Part shown: piece after piece, positions 1 to 8,086 of the stretch
Numbering within the stretch: the stretch's first letter is position 1
Layout of the letters: every line of letters starts with the position of its first letter
Source of the DNA: CAG-791 sp963593905
GTDB taxonomy: Bacteria > Bacillota > Clostridia > Lachnospirales > Lachnospiraceae
Length of the DNA stretch: 21,967 bases
Direction: 5' to 3'
NCBI GenBank assembly: GCA_963593905.1
Contig: CAVBBL010000034.1
Location: forward strand, 1-21,967
The notes under the pieces: model-generated
Told to the model about the DNA's origin: nothing
Databases searched by the model: none
What the model saw: only the letters and a program-made list of their open reading frames with translations
Position numbers and translations under genes: made by a program

Positions 1-38
1 GACAACATGACTGGAAGCAAGACCGGAAAAGGATTTAC

Positions 39-117
39 GGAGAATTAAATTCCACCACTATCCTTTGCAAAGGTAATTTCCAGTCAGGGATATATGGTCA
101 CTGGAATTTAATTTTCC
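39..117. repeat. Nested AT-rich inverted repeat
   Basis: The outer arms at 39-54 and 102-117 are 16 bp long with one mismatch. Between them are a perfect 12-bp palindrome, CCTTTGCAAAGG (62-73), and a second partner for the right arm at 75-84 (AATTTCCAGT against ACTGGAATTT, one mismatch). The right arm can therefore pair with either of two upstream segments. This could be an RNA structure at the 3' side of the lipoprotein transcript or a decayed small repeat. The function is unknown. Confidence 0.5.
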
Positions 118-146
118 ATCTGACCCTATTATTTTTTCACAGCGTA

Positions 147-234
147 ATGCCCAGGGGCGCGGCAGAATGGCTCGCATCCTTAGCAAAACGGTGCAAAGTG
201 CATGGTGCGAGACATCTGCCGCTCCCCTGGGCAT
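147..234. repeat. 88-bp imperfect inverted repeat
   Basis: Arms at 147-166 and 215-234 are 20 bp each with a single mismatch. An inner 6-bp extension pairs CTCGCA (171-176) with TGCGAG (206-211). The centre contains TGCAAAGTGCA (192-202). The element is visibly more GC-rich than the flanking DNA. That, together with its position between genes, fits a dispersed palindromic repeat or MITE-like unit; it could also form a long RNA hairpin. No copy exists elsewhere in this window, so dispersal is inference only. Confidence 0.55.
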
Positions 235-290
235 GGCCGGGCAGGACATGGCCAAGCGGTTTCCTTACACCTTACATTAGCGCCCTTATC

Positions 291-1394
291 CTACTGGTAA
301 TTTTCATTGATCAATCCCGTCCCAAAAGGAATCTCCGCAATAAACTGCCCTGTCGCATAAGGTGCGATATCATACTGGTTAAAGATGATATAAACTCCAT
401 CATCCGTCATCACCCAATTCAGTGAATCTGTCAGACCATAATCTTCAGAAGATGCAGATCCATCCGAATCGGCACCGTAAAACATTGATTTCACCGTATC
501 CTTGTATTCGTCGAAAAATACGCTGTTATCCTGACTCTCATTCACCTTCACCAGTGCATCCAAAACAGCCTGATACAGACCGTCATAATCATTGACCACA
601 TCCTGCAGCTTTAATACCTTTCCTGTCTTTGGATCATAATTATTTCCTGTGTACATGGTGGAAGGATGCGCACCGCCGGTATAGCTGTAATTCTGACGGA
701 CATAACTTAATATCTTATCATCCGCTCTCTTTACGATCACAGTGCTTTCCAGAGAATACCGCATGCTGCTGTCTCCCGCATCTTCTGTTGCGGCCTCATC
801 ACTGTCGTCGCTCTCATTCATGGAAGACATCTCCTGGTCAAAGGAGAGTATATCTGCATAACTCTCTCTCTGCAGTTCCATCTGTGTCTCGTTATCCTGA
901 TCCAATGCCTTCTGCAGCGCTTCCTTCGCAGAGTCCTCCACCTTGATGAACTGAACCAACGTATCACAGCCTGCTGCGTAGGTCAGTTTTTCTCCGCTCT
1001 CTGCCTCCTGGAGCTTCTGATCTGTCACTGATACCTTCATCTTTGTATTTTTATTGCTTTCAGTGAGAATTTCTGTCACCTTATCTCCGGATACATAGTC
1101 GGAATCAGTATCACCCAGATAGGACAGAATAGTAATCTGATCAGAAGCTGCCACACTGTCTGTACTATCTCCCTCCGCTGCATTGTCCATCTCTGCATCT
1201 GTTGTCTCTGCAGCAGCACTCTCCGTGCTGTCTGCTCCTGCTGTTTCCTCGGCTGTCTCTGTGGTACTCTCTGCAGCGGAAGCCTCGACATTACTCTCCG
1301 TATCTGCCTGACTGCTTCCCGTACTGCCACAGGCCATCATGCTCATTGCCATTGCCGCTGCCACTATGCCAACCATTGCTTTTTCTTTTATCAT
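291..1394 (-). CDS. Secreted lipoprotein with C-terminal DUF3298 (RsiV-like) domain
   Basis: The predicted product is a 367-residue surface lipoprotein. The ATG at 1394 is chosen over an upstream frame extension because a near-perfect AGGAGG lies a few bases 5' of it and the protein then opens with a classic lipoprotein signal: basic start, hydrophobic stretch, and a lipobox ending MAC with Cys at residue 22. Residues about 23-85 are a Ser/Thr/Ala/Glu-rich, presumably unstructured tether. The C-terminal part carries the GGAHPST motif (about residue 240) and a late DGVYIIFNQYDIAPYATG-type segment, both typical of DUF3298/DUF4163 domains such as the extracellular part of the anti-sigma factor RsiV. 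There is no transmembrane or cytoplasmic anti-sigma domain, so it is not RsiV itself. The substrate or ligand is unknown. It is not obviously in an operon with gyrA, since a terminator separates them. Confidence 0.85.
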   Translation of the reverse strand: MIKEKAMVGIVAAAMAMSMMACGSTGSSQADTESNVEASAAESTTETAEETAGADSTESAAAETTDAEMDNAAEGDSTDSVAASDQITILSYLGDTDSDYVSGDKVTEILTESNKNTKMKVSVTDQKLQEAESGEKLTYAAGCDTLVQFIKVEDSAKEALQKALDQDNETQMELQRESYADILSFDQEMSSMNESDDSDEAATEDAGDSSMRYSLESTVIVKRADDKILSYVRQNYSYTGGAHPSTMYTGNNYDPKTGKVLKLQDVVNDYDGLYQAVLDALVKVNESQDNSVFFDEYKDTVKSMFYGADSDGSASSEDYGLTDSLNWVMTDDGVYIIFNQYDIAPYATGQFIAEIPFGTGLINENYQ

Positions 1395-1488
1395 TTTTCC
1401 TCCTTTACACCGCAGCTTTCCTGCGGCTGCGTGAGGAGAATTTCGCACAGGCGAATTCTCCGATACAAAACAAAATGCCATTTCACGA

Positions 1489-1534
1489 CATCAATGCAGG
1501 CAAATGTAATTTCACGACATTACCTGCATTGATG
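1489..1534 (-). promoter_or_regulatory. Stem-loop with repeated 12-mer in the lipoprotein leader
   Basis: The 12-bp arms at 1489-1500 and 1523-1534 are perfectly complementary. A direct repeat, ATTTCACGACAT, occurs twice (1480-1491 and 1509-1520), one copy overlapping the left arm and one in the loop. It lies about 95-140 bases upstream of the lipoprotein start, so it would probably be transcribed as a 5' leader hairpin. It could be a regulatory RNA structure or a double operator. No known riboswitch class is recognised. Confidence 0.45.
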
Positions 1535-1564
1535 CCGCATATAAATCATTCTTTATGGATACGC

Positions 1565-1589
1565 ACTGTATTAGTGCATTTAATACAGT
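1565..1589. promoter_or_regulatory. Perfect dyad, operator-like
   Basis: ACTGTATTA (1565-1573) and TAATACAGT (1581-1589) form perfect 9-bp arms around a 7-bp spacer. The half-site spacing is about one and a half helical turns, as expected for a dimeric transcription factor such as a GntR-type repressor; that family assignment is inference. It overlaps another short dyad, GCACT/AGTGC (1563-1577). It sits upstream of the lipoprotein gene and is the best operator candidate in that gap. Confidence 0.4.
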
Positions 1590-1702
1590 ACACTATATTT
1601 TTCCAAAAGAAAACCCCTTTTTCACATTTTCATGGAAACTTAAGATTCTTAATTTTCCTGTAACATCCTTAACTTTTCAGGCATCTTTTATCCTATACTC
1701 AC

Positions 1703-1736
1703 AAAAAAAAGACAGGACACATTTCTGCATCCTGTC
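1703..1736 (-). terminator. Intrinsic terminator after gyrA
   Basis: Read on the minus strand, a 7-bp perfect stem (GACAGGA/TCCTGTC) with a 12-base loop is followed at once by eight T residues. It begins about 100 bases past the gyrA stop codon and should end the gyrB-gyrA transcript. Confidence 0.85.
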
Positions 1737-1833
1737 TACTTCACTTACTTATCCGTAATGCCTGTACTACAAATAGCGTATATAAATTCCACCATCAAGC
1801 GGATTTTATAGGATATCAACCATATTTTTCACG

Positions 1834-4398
1834 CTACTCTTCTTCACTTTCCGTAGGAAGGGTCACATGTTCGTCCTCACCCCCTGCAAAAGCCTCTGTT
1901 TCCGGAATATCCTCCAGTGCATCTTCCAGGTTATCGTATTCCTTATCTCCGTCGGATACTCTTTCTCTGACCTTTGCGATCTTAGCTACCTTTACACCCT
2001 CATCTAAGTTAATCAGCTTCACACCGGAGGTGATGCGGCTGTACTTGCTGATTTCCCCTGTGCGCAGCTGGATGATAATTCCGCTGGTGGTGATCATCAT
2101 GATCTCATGATCATCTGTGACCGCCTTTACGCCCACCACGTCGCCGGTTTTTTCGGTAATCTTGTAGCACTTGATACCCTTGCCGCCGCGGTACTGGAGT
2201 TTGAACTCATCCATATCCGTGCGCTTGCCCATGCCGTTTTCAGACACGATCAGCAGACTGTCTCCCTGATGATTCAACTGCATGCCCACGATTTCGTCAC
2301 CATCGTCCAATGTCATGCCGATGACACCCATAGAAGAACGCCCTGTAGCACGTACATCCGTCTCGCGGAAACGAATGCACATACCATTTTTCGTTACCAG
2401 GAAAATCTCACTTTCCTCATCGGTCTGTTTTACCTCAATGAGTTCGTCATCCTCTCGCAGATTGATGGCATTCAGGCCGTTTTTGCGAACGTTGCTGTAC
2501 TCTGTCAGCAGCGTCTTCTTCACAATACCGCTCTTTGTCACCATAAAGAGATTCTTATCCTCTTTATACTCTTTGATGGGAATAATAGCGGAAATCTTCT
2601 CTCCCGGCGTCAGCTGCAGCAGATTGATCACTGCCGTTCCTCTTGCCGTACGGCCTGCCTCCGGAATCTGATAGGCCTTGAGACGATACACCCTGCCATA
2701 ATTTGTGAAAAACATTATGTAATTATGGGTAGTGGTCATCAGCAGATCCTCGATATAGTCATTATCGATGGTCTGCATACCCTTGATGCCCCTTCCGCCT
2801 CTGTTCTGAGCCTTAAAATTGTCGATGGTCATTCTCTTGATATAGCCCAGAGAAGTCATGGCAATCACGGTGTTCTCGTTGGGAATCAGATCCTCATTGT
2901 CGATATCATGCTCATCCGTGCCGATTCTGCTGCGGCGGTCATCGCCGTACTTTTCTGCGATGGCGTTCATTTCATCCTTGATTACGCCCAGCAGCAGTTT
3001 CTTATCTGCCAAAATAGCCTTTAACCTCTCGATAGTCTTTACCAGCTCCTGGTGTTCTGCCTCCAGCTTCTCTCTTTCCAAACCGGTAAGAGCACGCAGA
3101 CGCATATCCACGATAGCCTGCGACTGGGCTTCACTTAAGCCGAAGCGCTCTGTCAGACTTACCTTGGCAGCCTGTACATTCGGACTGTGGCGGATGATGG
3201 AGACCACCTCGTCGATATTGTCCAAGGCCACCAACAAGCCCTGTAAAATATGATCTCTTTCCTCTGCTTTATTGAGATCATATTTTGTTCTTCTGGTCAC
3301 CACATCTTCCTGGTGCTTGATGTAGTTGCGCAGCATATCCAGGAGGTTTAATACCTTGGGCTCATTATTCACCAGCGCCAGCATGATGATACCGAAGGTA
3401 TCCTGCATCTGGGTATGCTTATAGAGCTGATTTAAGATGATATTGGCATTGGCATCATGACGCAGCTCGATGACGATGCGCATACCTTCCCGGTCTGACT
3501 CATCCCGCAGTGCCGTGATACCTTCAATTCTCTTTAATTTGACCAATTCTGCGATCTTCTGAATCAGATTGGCCTTGTTTACCATGTAAGGGAGCTCTGT
3601 GACGATGATCCTGCTCTTGCCATTGGACATGGTCTCGATATTGGTCACAGCTCTGACTCTTACCTTACCCCGGCCTGTGCGGTATGCCTCATTGGCCCCT
3701 GCAGTACCCATGATAATGCCGCCTGTGGGGAAATCCGGTGCTTTGACGATGGGAAGAATCTCTTCGATGTCTGTCTCTCTGTCTTCCTCAATGCGATTGG
3801 TAATGATCTTATCGCAGGCGCTGATGACCTCCCGCAGGTTATGAGGCGGGATATTGGTAGCCATACCTACAGCGATACCGGTAGTTCCGTTTACCAGAAG
3901 ATTAGGAAAACGGCTGGGCAGGACAGAAGGCTCTTTTTCTGTTTCATCAAAGTTCGGTGTAAAATCCACCGTATCCTTGTTGATATCCGCCAACATCTCC
4001 ATACTGATCTTGGTCAGACGAGCCTCTGTATATCGCATAGCTGCCGCGCCGTCACCGTCCACAGATCCGAAGTTGCCGTGCCCATCTACCAGCGGATAGC
4101 GGGTATTCCAGGTCTGTGCCAGATTGACCAATGCACCGTAAATAGAGCTGTCGCCATGGGGATGGTATTTACCCATGGTATCACCTACGATACGGGCACA
4201 TTTTCTGTGGGGCTTATCGGGACCGTTGTTCAGTTCGATCATCGCATACAGGATGCGTCGCTGCACCGGCTTTAATCCGTCTCTTACATCCGGCAGCGCA
4301 CGGGATGCGATAACACTCATGGCATAATCGATATAAGAGGTCTCCATGGTTTTCTGGAGATCCACATCTTTTATGCGGTCAAACATTGTATCGTCCAT
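1834..4398 (-). CDS. gyrA: DNA gyrase subunit A
   Basis: GyrA breaks and rejoins both DNA strands in the A2B2 gyrase that introduces negative supercoils. The product is 854 residues, a normal length. The breakage-reunion domain has the catalytic tyrosine in AAMRYTE (Tyr123 from this start). The C-terminal domain has a GyrA-box variant, QNRGGRGIKG (about residue 540), which separates gyrase from topoisomerase IV ParC. The tail is acidic, ending in EEE. I prefer the ATG at 4398 because AGGA lies five bases upstream and the protein then opens MDDTMFDRIKDVDLQ, as in relatives. An in-frame ATG at 4410 is possible but its only purine-rich sequence abuts the codon. It lies 110 bp after gyrB and is probably co-transcribed with it. 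At the quinolone pocket, the Ser equivalent to E. coli Ser83 is present, but the Asp87 position is Gly. Confidence 0.98.
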   Translation of the reverse strand: MDDTMFDRIKDVDLQKTMETSYIDYAMSVIASRALPDVRDGLKPVQRRILYAMIELNNGPDKPHRKCARIVGDTMGKYHPHGDSSIYGALVNLAQTWNTRYPLVDGHGNFGSVDGDGAAAMRYTEARLTKISMEMLADINKDTVDFTPNFDETEKEPSVLPSRFPNLLVNGTTGIAVGMATNIPPHNLREVISACDKIITNRIEEDRETDIEEILPIVKAPDFPTGGIIMGTAGANEAYRTGRGKVRVRAVTNIETMSNGKSRIIVTELPYMVNKANLIQKIAELVKLKRIEGITALRDESDREGMRIVIELRHDANANIILNQLYKHTQMQDTFGIIMLALVNNEPKVLNLLDMLRNYIKHQEDVVTRRTKYDLNKAEERDHILQGLLVALDNIDEVVSIIRHSPNVQAAKVSLTERFGLSEAQSQAIVDMRLRALTGLEREKLEAEHQELVKTIERLKAILADKKLLLGVIKDEMNAIAEKYGDDRRSRIGTDEHDIDNEDLIPNENTVIAMTSLGYIKRMTIDNFKAQNRGGRGIKGMQTIDNDYIEDLLMTTTHNYIMFFTNYGRVYRLKAYQIPEAGRTARGTAVINLLQLTPGEKISAIIPIKEYKEDKNLFMVTKSGIVKKTLLTEYSNVRKNGLNAINLREDDELIEVKQTDEESEIFLVTKNGMCIRFRETDVRATGRSSMGVIGMTLDDGDEIVGMQLNHQGDSLLIVSENGMGKRTDMDEFKLQYRGGKGIKCYKITEKTGDVVGVKAVTDDHEIMMITTSGIIIQLRTGEISKYSRITSGVKLINLDEGVKVAKIAKVRERVSDGDKEYDNLEDALEDIPETEAFAGGEDEHVTLPTESEEE

Positions 4399-4508
4399 AC
4401 TGATCCTCATTCCTTATCTGCTTTTTCTACCTGCCGGAGCGCTTATTAAGCATCTGCAGGCAGTTATCTCTGCTATCCAAAGCTCTTTTTCGAATTTTGT
4501 CAGCAATC

Positions 4509-6653
4509 TTAAATATCCAGGTTTTCCACAAAGCGGGCATTTTTCTCGATGAATTCCCGGCGAGGATCCACCTTATCCCCCATCAATGTGGTAAAAGTCA
4601 AATCTACCTCGGATTCGCTCTCCTCGTTCATTACCACTTTTTTGAGGATTCTGGTTTCCGGATTCATAGTGGTCTCCCAGAGCTGCTCCGGATCCATCTC
4701 GCCCAGTCCTTTGTAGCGCTGGATTCTGTTATTCTGGTCTCTTCCTACCTCCAGGAGGATCTTATTCAGTTCCTCATCACTGTAGGCATACCAGACTTTT
4801 TTATTTTTCTCCAGCTTATATAACGGAGGCATAGCCAGATATACATGTCCCTCCTTGATCAGACGGGGCATAAAGCGGTAGAAGAAGGTCAGCATCAGGG
4901 TATCAATATGAGCACCGTCCACGTCCGCATCCGTCATGATGATGATCTTGTCATAGCGGAGCTTTTCGATATCGAAATCATCGTGGATACCGGTACCGAA
5001 GGCAGTGATCATAGCCTTGATCTCTTCATTGGCGTATATTTTGTCTTCTCTTGCTTTTTCTACATTCAGGATCTTGCCTCGAAGGGGCAGGATAGCCTGG
5101 GTATCCCGGCGCCTTGCCGTCTTTGCGGAACCTCCTGCGGAATCACCCTCTACCAGGAAGATTTCGCATCTCTTAGGATCCTTATCAGAGCAGTCTGCCA
5201 GTTTGCCCGGCAGTCCCATATCTCCCAGCGCCGTTTTGCGTCGGGTCAGCTCTCTTGCCTTTCTCGCTGCCTCTCTGGCACGCTGCGCCATGATGGATTT
5301 CTCACAGATGGTCTTCGCCACCTGGGGATTCTGCTCCAGGAAATAGGTGAGCTGCTCGGAAACAATGCTGTCCGTTGCCCCTCTTGCCTCAATATTTCCC
5401 AGTTTCTGCTTGGTCTGTCCTTCGAACTGGGGATCCTCGATCTTGATACTGATGATGGCAGTCAGACCCTCTCTGATATCATCACCGGATAAATTAGGCT
5501 CACTGTCCTTCAAGAGCTTATTGGTTCTTGCATATTCGTTAAAGGTCTTCGTCAGCGCATTTCTAAATCCCACCAGATGCATGCCGCCCTCCGGTGTGTT
5601 GATATTATTGACAAAGCTGTATTCACTCTCCGTATAGGAGTCATTGTGCTGCAATGCCACCTCTACGTAGACGTTATTCTTTGTTCCCTCGAAGTACATC
5701 ACCTGCTCATACAGAGCATTTTTACTTCTGTTCAGGTAGGTGACAAATTCTTTGATGCCTCCCTCGTAGTGGAAGACATTTTCTCTGGGATTCTCGCCTT
5801 CCTCTACACGCATATCCCGCAGGGTGATCTTTAAAGCTTTTGTCAGAAAAGCCATCTCCCGCAGGCGCTGCTTTAATACATCATAATCAAAGATGGTCGT
5901 CTCCTGGAAAATTTCCGGATCCGGCAGGAAGGTGACCCTTGTACCGCTTTCTCCCTGCGCACATTCTCCCACCACCTTAAGGGGATAGCAGATCTGTCCT
6001 CTTTCATAGCGCTGCTGATAAATTTTTCCCTCTGTTCTGACCTGGACTTCCAGCCAGCAGGAGAGGGCATTTACCACCGACGCACCTACGCCGTGAAGAC
6101 CGCCGGATACCTTGTATCCCCCACCGCCGAACTTGCCGCCGGCATGAAGGATGGTAAATACCACCTCCACTGCAGTTTTCCCGGATTTGTGGTTGATGCC
6201 TACCGGAATACCGCGGCCATTATCCACTACAGTGATGGAATTATCAGGATTGATGGTCACCTCGATATGGGTGCAGAATCCTGCCAAAGCCTCATCCACG
6301 GAATTGTCCACGATCTCATAGACCAGATGGTGAAGACCTCTGGATGAAGTAGTGCCGATATACATACCGGGGCGCTTGCGAACTGCCTCCAATCCTTCCA
6401 GAATCTGGATGTTGTCGGCCGTATATTCCTGCACCTCCGTGGTATCCTTTACATTGTCATCTTTATACTCTTTTTTGTTTTCTTCGTATTCCTCGACCAC
6501 TTCTTCACCGGCCTGTGCCTTATCAACGGCACCTTCCTTCGCCGGTAAATCAAAAGCCTTATCATCCGGCTTTGCCCCTACGGCAGATTCCTCTTTGTTC
6601 AGGGCCTGCAGTATTTCTCTTCCCTTGTTGTCGATTTCATCCTGTCTGCTCAT
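4509..6653 (-). CDS. gyrB: DNA gyrase subunit B, with N-terminal extension
   Basis: GyrB is the ATPase subunit of gyrase. The 714-residue product has the GHKL ATPase domain (EIVDNSVDEALAGF, DNGRGIPVG, GGLHGVGASVVNALS), a TOPRIM domain (LVEGDSAGGSAK, DADVDGAHI) and the C-terminal RYKGLGEMDPEQLW motif that contacts GyrA. The canonical protein normally starts near EYTADNIQILEGLEAVRKRPG, which here is at residue 76. About 70 residues, rich in Glu, Lys, Asp and Ala, precede it. The ATG at 6653 is supported by an AGGAGG five bases upstream, so the extension appears to be translated. The gene follows recF by 38 bp and precedes gyrA, so the three are likely one transcription unit. Confidence 0.97.
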   Translation of the reverse strand: MSRQDEIDNKGREILQALNKEESAVGAKPDDKAFDLPAKEGAVDKAQAGEEVVEEYEENKKEYKDDNVKDTTEVQEYTADNIQILEGLEAVRKRPGMYIGTTSSRGLHHLVYEIVDNSVDEALAGFCTHIEVTINPDNSITVVDNGRGIPVGINHKSGKTAVEVVFTILHAGGKFGGGGYKVSGGLHGVGASVVNALSCWLEVQVRTEGKIYQQRYERGQICYPLKVVGECAQGESGTRVTFLPDPEIFQETTIFDYDVLKQRLREMAFLTKALKITLRDMRVEEGENPRENVFHYEGGIKEFVTYLNRSKNALYEQVMYFEGTKNNVYVEVALQHNDSYTESEYSFVNNINTPEGGMHLVGFRNALTKTFNEYARTNKLLKDSEPNLSGDDIREGLTAIISIKIEDPQFEGQTKQKLGNIEARGATDSIVSEQLTYFLEQNPQVAKTICEKSIMAQRAREAARKARELTRRKTALGDMGLPGKLADCSDKDPKRCEIFLVEGDSAGGSAKTARRRDTQAILPLRGKILNVEKAREDKIYANEEIKAMITAFGTGIHDDFDIEKLRYDKIIIMTDADVDGAHIDTLMLTFFYRFMPRLIKEGHVYLAMPPLYKLEKNKKVWYAYSDEELNKILLEVGRDQNNRIQRYKGLGEMDPEQLWETTMNPETRILKKVVMNEESESEVDLTFTTLMGDKVDPRREFIEKNARFVENLDI

Positions 6654-6691
6654 GCATACCTCCTGTGGAAGCGGCTTTGCCGCAGTATTGA

Positions 6692-7798
6692 TCAGCTTTC
6701 TTCTCCCTTCGGCAGACTTTCTCTGACCACAGCGCCTTCCTGGATCTCAAAAAGTCTGTCTATAGAAAAACGATTATTGACGAATTCATCCAATCCCGTA
6801 CAGGTAATAAATGTTTGAATACCGCCGATACTGTTCAAAAGATAGTTCTGTCTTCCGGAATCCAGCTCGGATAAAACATCATCCAGCATCAGCACCGGCT
6901 TTTCCCCGATAGATTCCTTCACCAATTCTATCTCTGAGAGCTTCAGAGAGAGAGCACAGGTGCGTTGTTGTCCCTGTGATCCGAATTTGCGGATATCAAT
7001 ATCATTATCCACAAACGAAAAATCATCTCTATGGGGTCCCACACAGGTCATTTTGAGTTTGATATCTCTTTCTCTGGAGGAAAGAAGTTTCTTCTCAAAG
7101 GTCTCAGCGGTCACTTCCGGCTCGTATTGCACAACTAATTTTTCTCTGCCGCCGGATAATTTTTCATGTACATTCCCTATGATTTCATTCAACTGCAGGA
7201 TAAACTGCTGCCTTCGCTCTATGATTTTCGTCCCATAGGAAAGCAGCTGCATATCCCAGATACCAATGGTTTCCTTCAGTTCCGGGTTAAAATACAGCTC
7301 ACGAAGCAGTTTATTTCTCTGATCTATAATCTTGTTGTAGTGATTGAGATTAAACAGATAGGAACGATCCAGCTGACACAGCTCCATATCCATAAATCTG
7401 CGGCGCTCAGAAGGTCCGTCCTTTACAATGGACAGATCCTCCGGTGAAAAGAAGACGATATGCAAAAGTCCCACCAGCTCCGAGGCTTTCTTTATGCGCT
7501 GTCCGTTGATGGCAATCCCCTTGGATTTGTTTTTGCGCAAATGCATATCAATCTGATAATCTATGTCGGATTTAAGAAGACAGCTGCGTATATGCGCTTC
7601 TTCCTGACCGAACCTGATCAGATCCCTGTCCTTCATACCCCGATGGGATTTGGTGGTGGAGACCATATACAGAGCTTCCAGCACATTGGTTTTGCCCTGT
7701 GCATTATCTCCATACAGGATATTCGTTCCTTCCGAAAAATCCATATGCAGGGATTCATAATTGCGAAAATCCGCTAATTCCAGAGATTGTATGATCAT
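6692..7798 (-). CDS. recF: DNA replication and repair protein RecF
   Basis: RecF is an SMC/ABC-type ATPase that binds gapped DNA and helps load RecA with RecO and RecR at stalled forks. The 368-residue product is of normal length. It has a Walker A, GDNAQGKTN (residues 30-38), the ABC signature region GSQGQQRT (about 272) and a Walker B, VLMLDDVLSELD, near residue 305. Its ATG overlaps the rlbA stop codon by four bases (ATGA), implying translational coupling. The C-terminus ends in a charged tail (KGEES). It sits in the standard dnaA-dnaN-rlbA-recF-gyrB order. Confidence 0.97.
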   Translation of the reverse strand: MIIQSLELADFRNYESLHMDFSEGTNILYGDNAQGKTNVLEALYMVSTTKSHRGMKDRDLIRFGQEEAHIRSCLLKSDIDYQIDMHLRKNKSKGIAINGQRIKKASELVGLLHIVFFSPEDLSIVKDGPSERRRFMDMELCQLDRSYLFNLNHYNKIIDQRNKLLRELYFNPELKETIGIWDMQLLSYGTKIIERRQQFILQLNEIIGNVHEKLSGGREKLVVQYEPEVTAETFEKKLLSSRERDIKLKMTCVGPHRDDFSFVDNDIDIRKFGSQGQQRTCALSLKLSEIELVKESIGEKPVLMLDDVLSELDSGRQNYLLNSIGGIQTFITCTGLDEFVNNRFSIDRLFEIQEGAVVRESLPKGEES

Positions 7799-8028
7799 GC
7801 CTTATCCCTGGCATCAGCCGGTGCCGATACGCTGCACTCCTGTCCGTCAAAAGAGAACATATCACCGTTTCGAAGCTTCTTTCCTCTTCTGGTCTCCACT
7901 TCTCCGTTGACTTTTACATTACCTTCTTCAATTTCGATTTTGGCATCAACGCCGGAATCTACCATCCCGGCCAGTTTTAATGCCTGTCCGAGCTTTATAA
8001 ATTCATCTTTGATTGTAATCTGTTGCAT
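7795..8028 (-). CDS. rlbA: S4-domain protein RlbA (YaaA)
   Basis: This is a 77-residue S4-type RNA-binding protein of the YaaA/RlbA family, found between dnaN and recF in Firmicutes and linked to ribosome assembly. The S4 fold is seen in IKLGQALKLAGMVDSG, then EGNVKVNGEVETRRGKKLRNGD, the usual loop that contacts RNA. The ATG at 8028 is chosen because GGAG lies six bases upstream. A GTG four codons earlier (8040) overlaps that same ribosome binding site and is unlikely. The stop codon overlaps the recF start. The symbol yaaA is also in use for this family. Confidence 0.92.
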   Translation of the reverse strand: MQQITIKDEFIKLGQALKLAGMVDSGVDAKIEIEEGNVKVNGEVETRRGKKLRNGDMFSFDGQECSVSAPADARDKA

Positions 8029-8086
8029 AAATATCTCCACTTTGCAAGCTTTGAGAACATGAGAAAGCGTCGTAAAGACAGCACCT

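Larger units (their letters stand above)
1..290. other. Non-coding stretch with two inverted-repeat structures
   Basis: No gene is supported here. The stretch lies beyond the 3' end of the minus-strand lipoprotein gene. It holds a nested AT-rich inverted repeat (39-117) and a long GC-richer imperfect inverted repeat (147-234), both described separately. Neither is followed by a clear T-tract on the minus strand, so neither is a textbook intrinsic terminator for the lipoprotein gene. Short frames cross the repeat on both strands, but they lack ribosome binding sites and follow the palindrome, so I do not call them genes. Confidence 0.6.
1395..1833. other. Intergenic region between gyrA and the lipoprotein gene
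   Basis: This 439-bp gap carries the gyrA terminator (1703-1736) and, nearer the lipoprotein gene, two dyad structures (1565-1589 and 1489-1534) with a repeated 12-mer. These presumably belong to the lipoprotein gene's promoter and leader. I could not find a convincing -35/-10 pair for it; TTGGAA (1606-1601) with TTAAAT (1583-1578) on the minus strand is the best, weak, candidate. No coding region is supported. Confidence 0.5.

Noticed and set aside
147..425. Plus-strand frame through the 88-bp palindrome
   Set aside because: It runs across an inverted repeat and then antisense into the lipoprotein gene, without a ribosome binding site. The repeat is better explained as a structural element.
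2107..3024. Long open frame on the plus strand opposite gyrA
   Set aside because: It lies wholly inside the well-conserved gyrA coding region, has no ribosome binding site and gives a protein with no recognisable motif. It is a shadow of gyrA codon usage.
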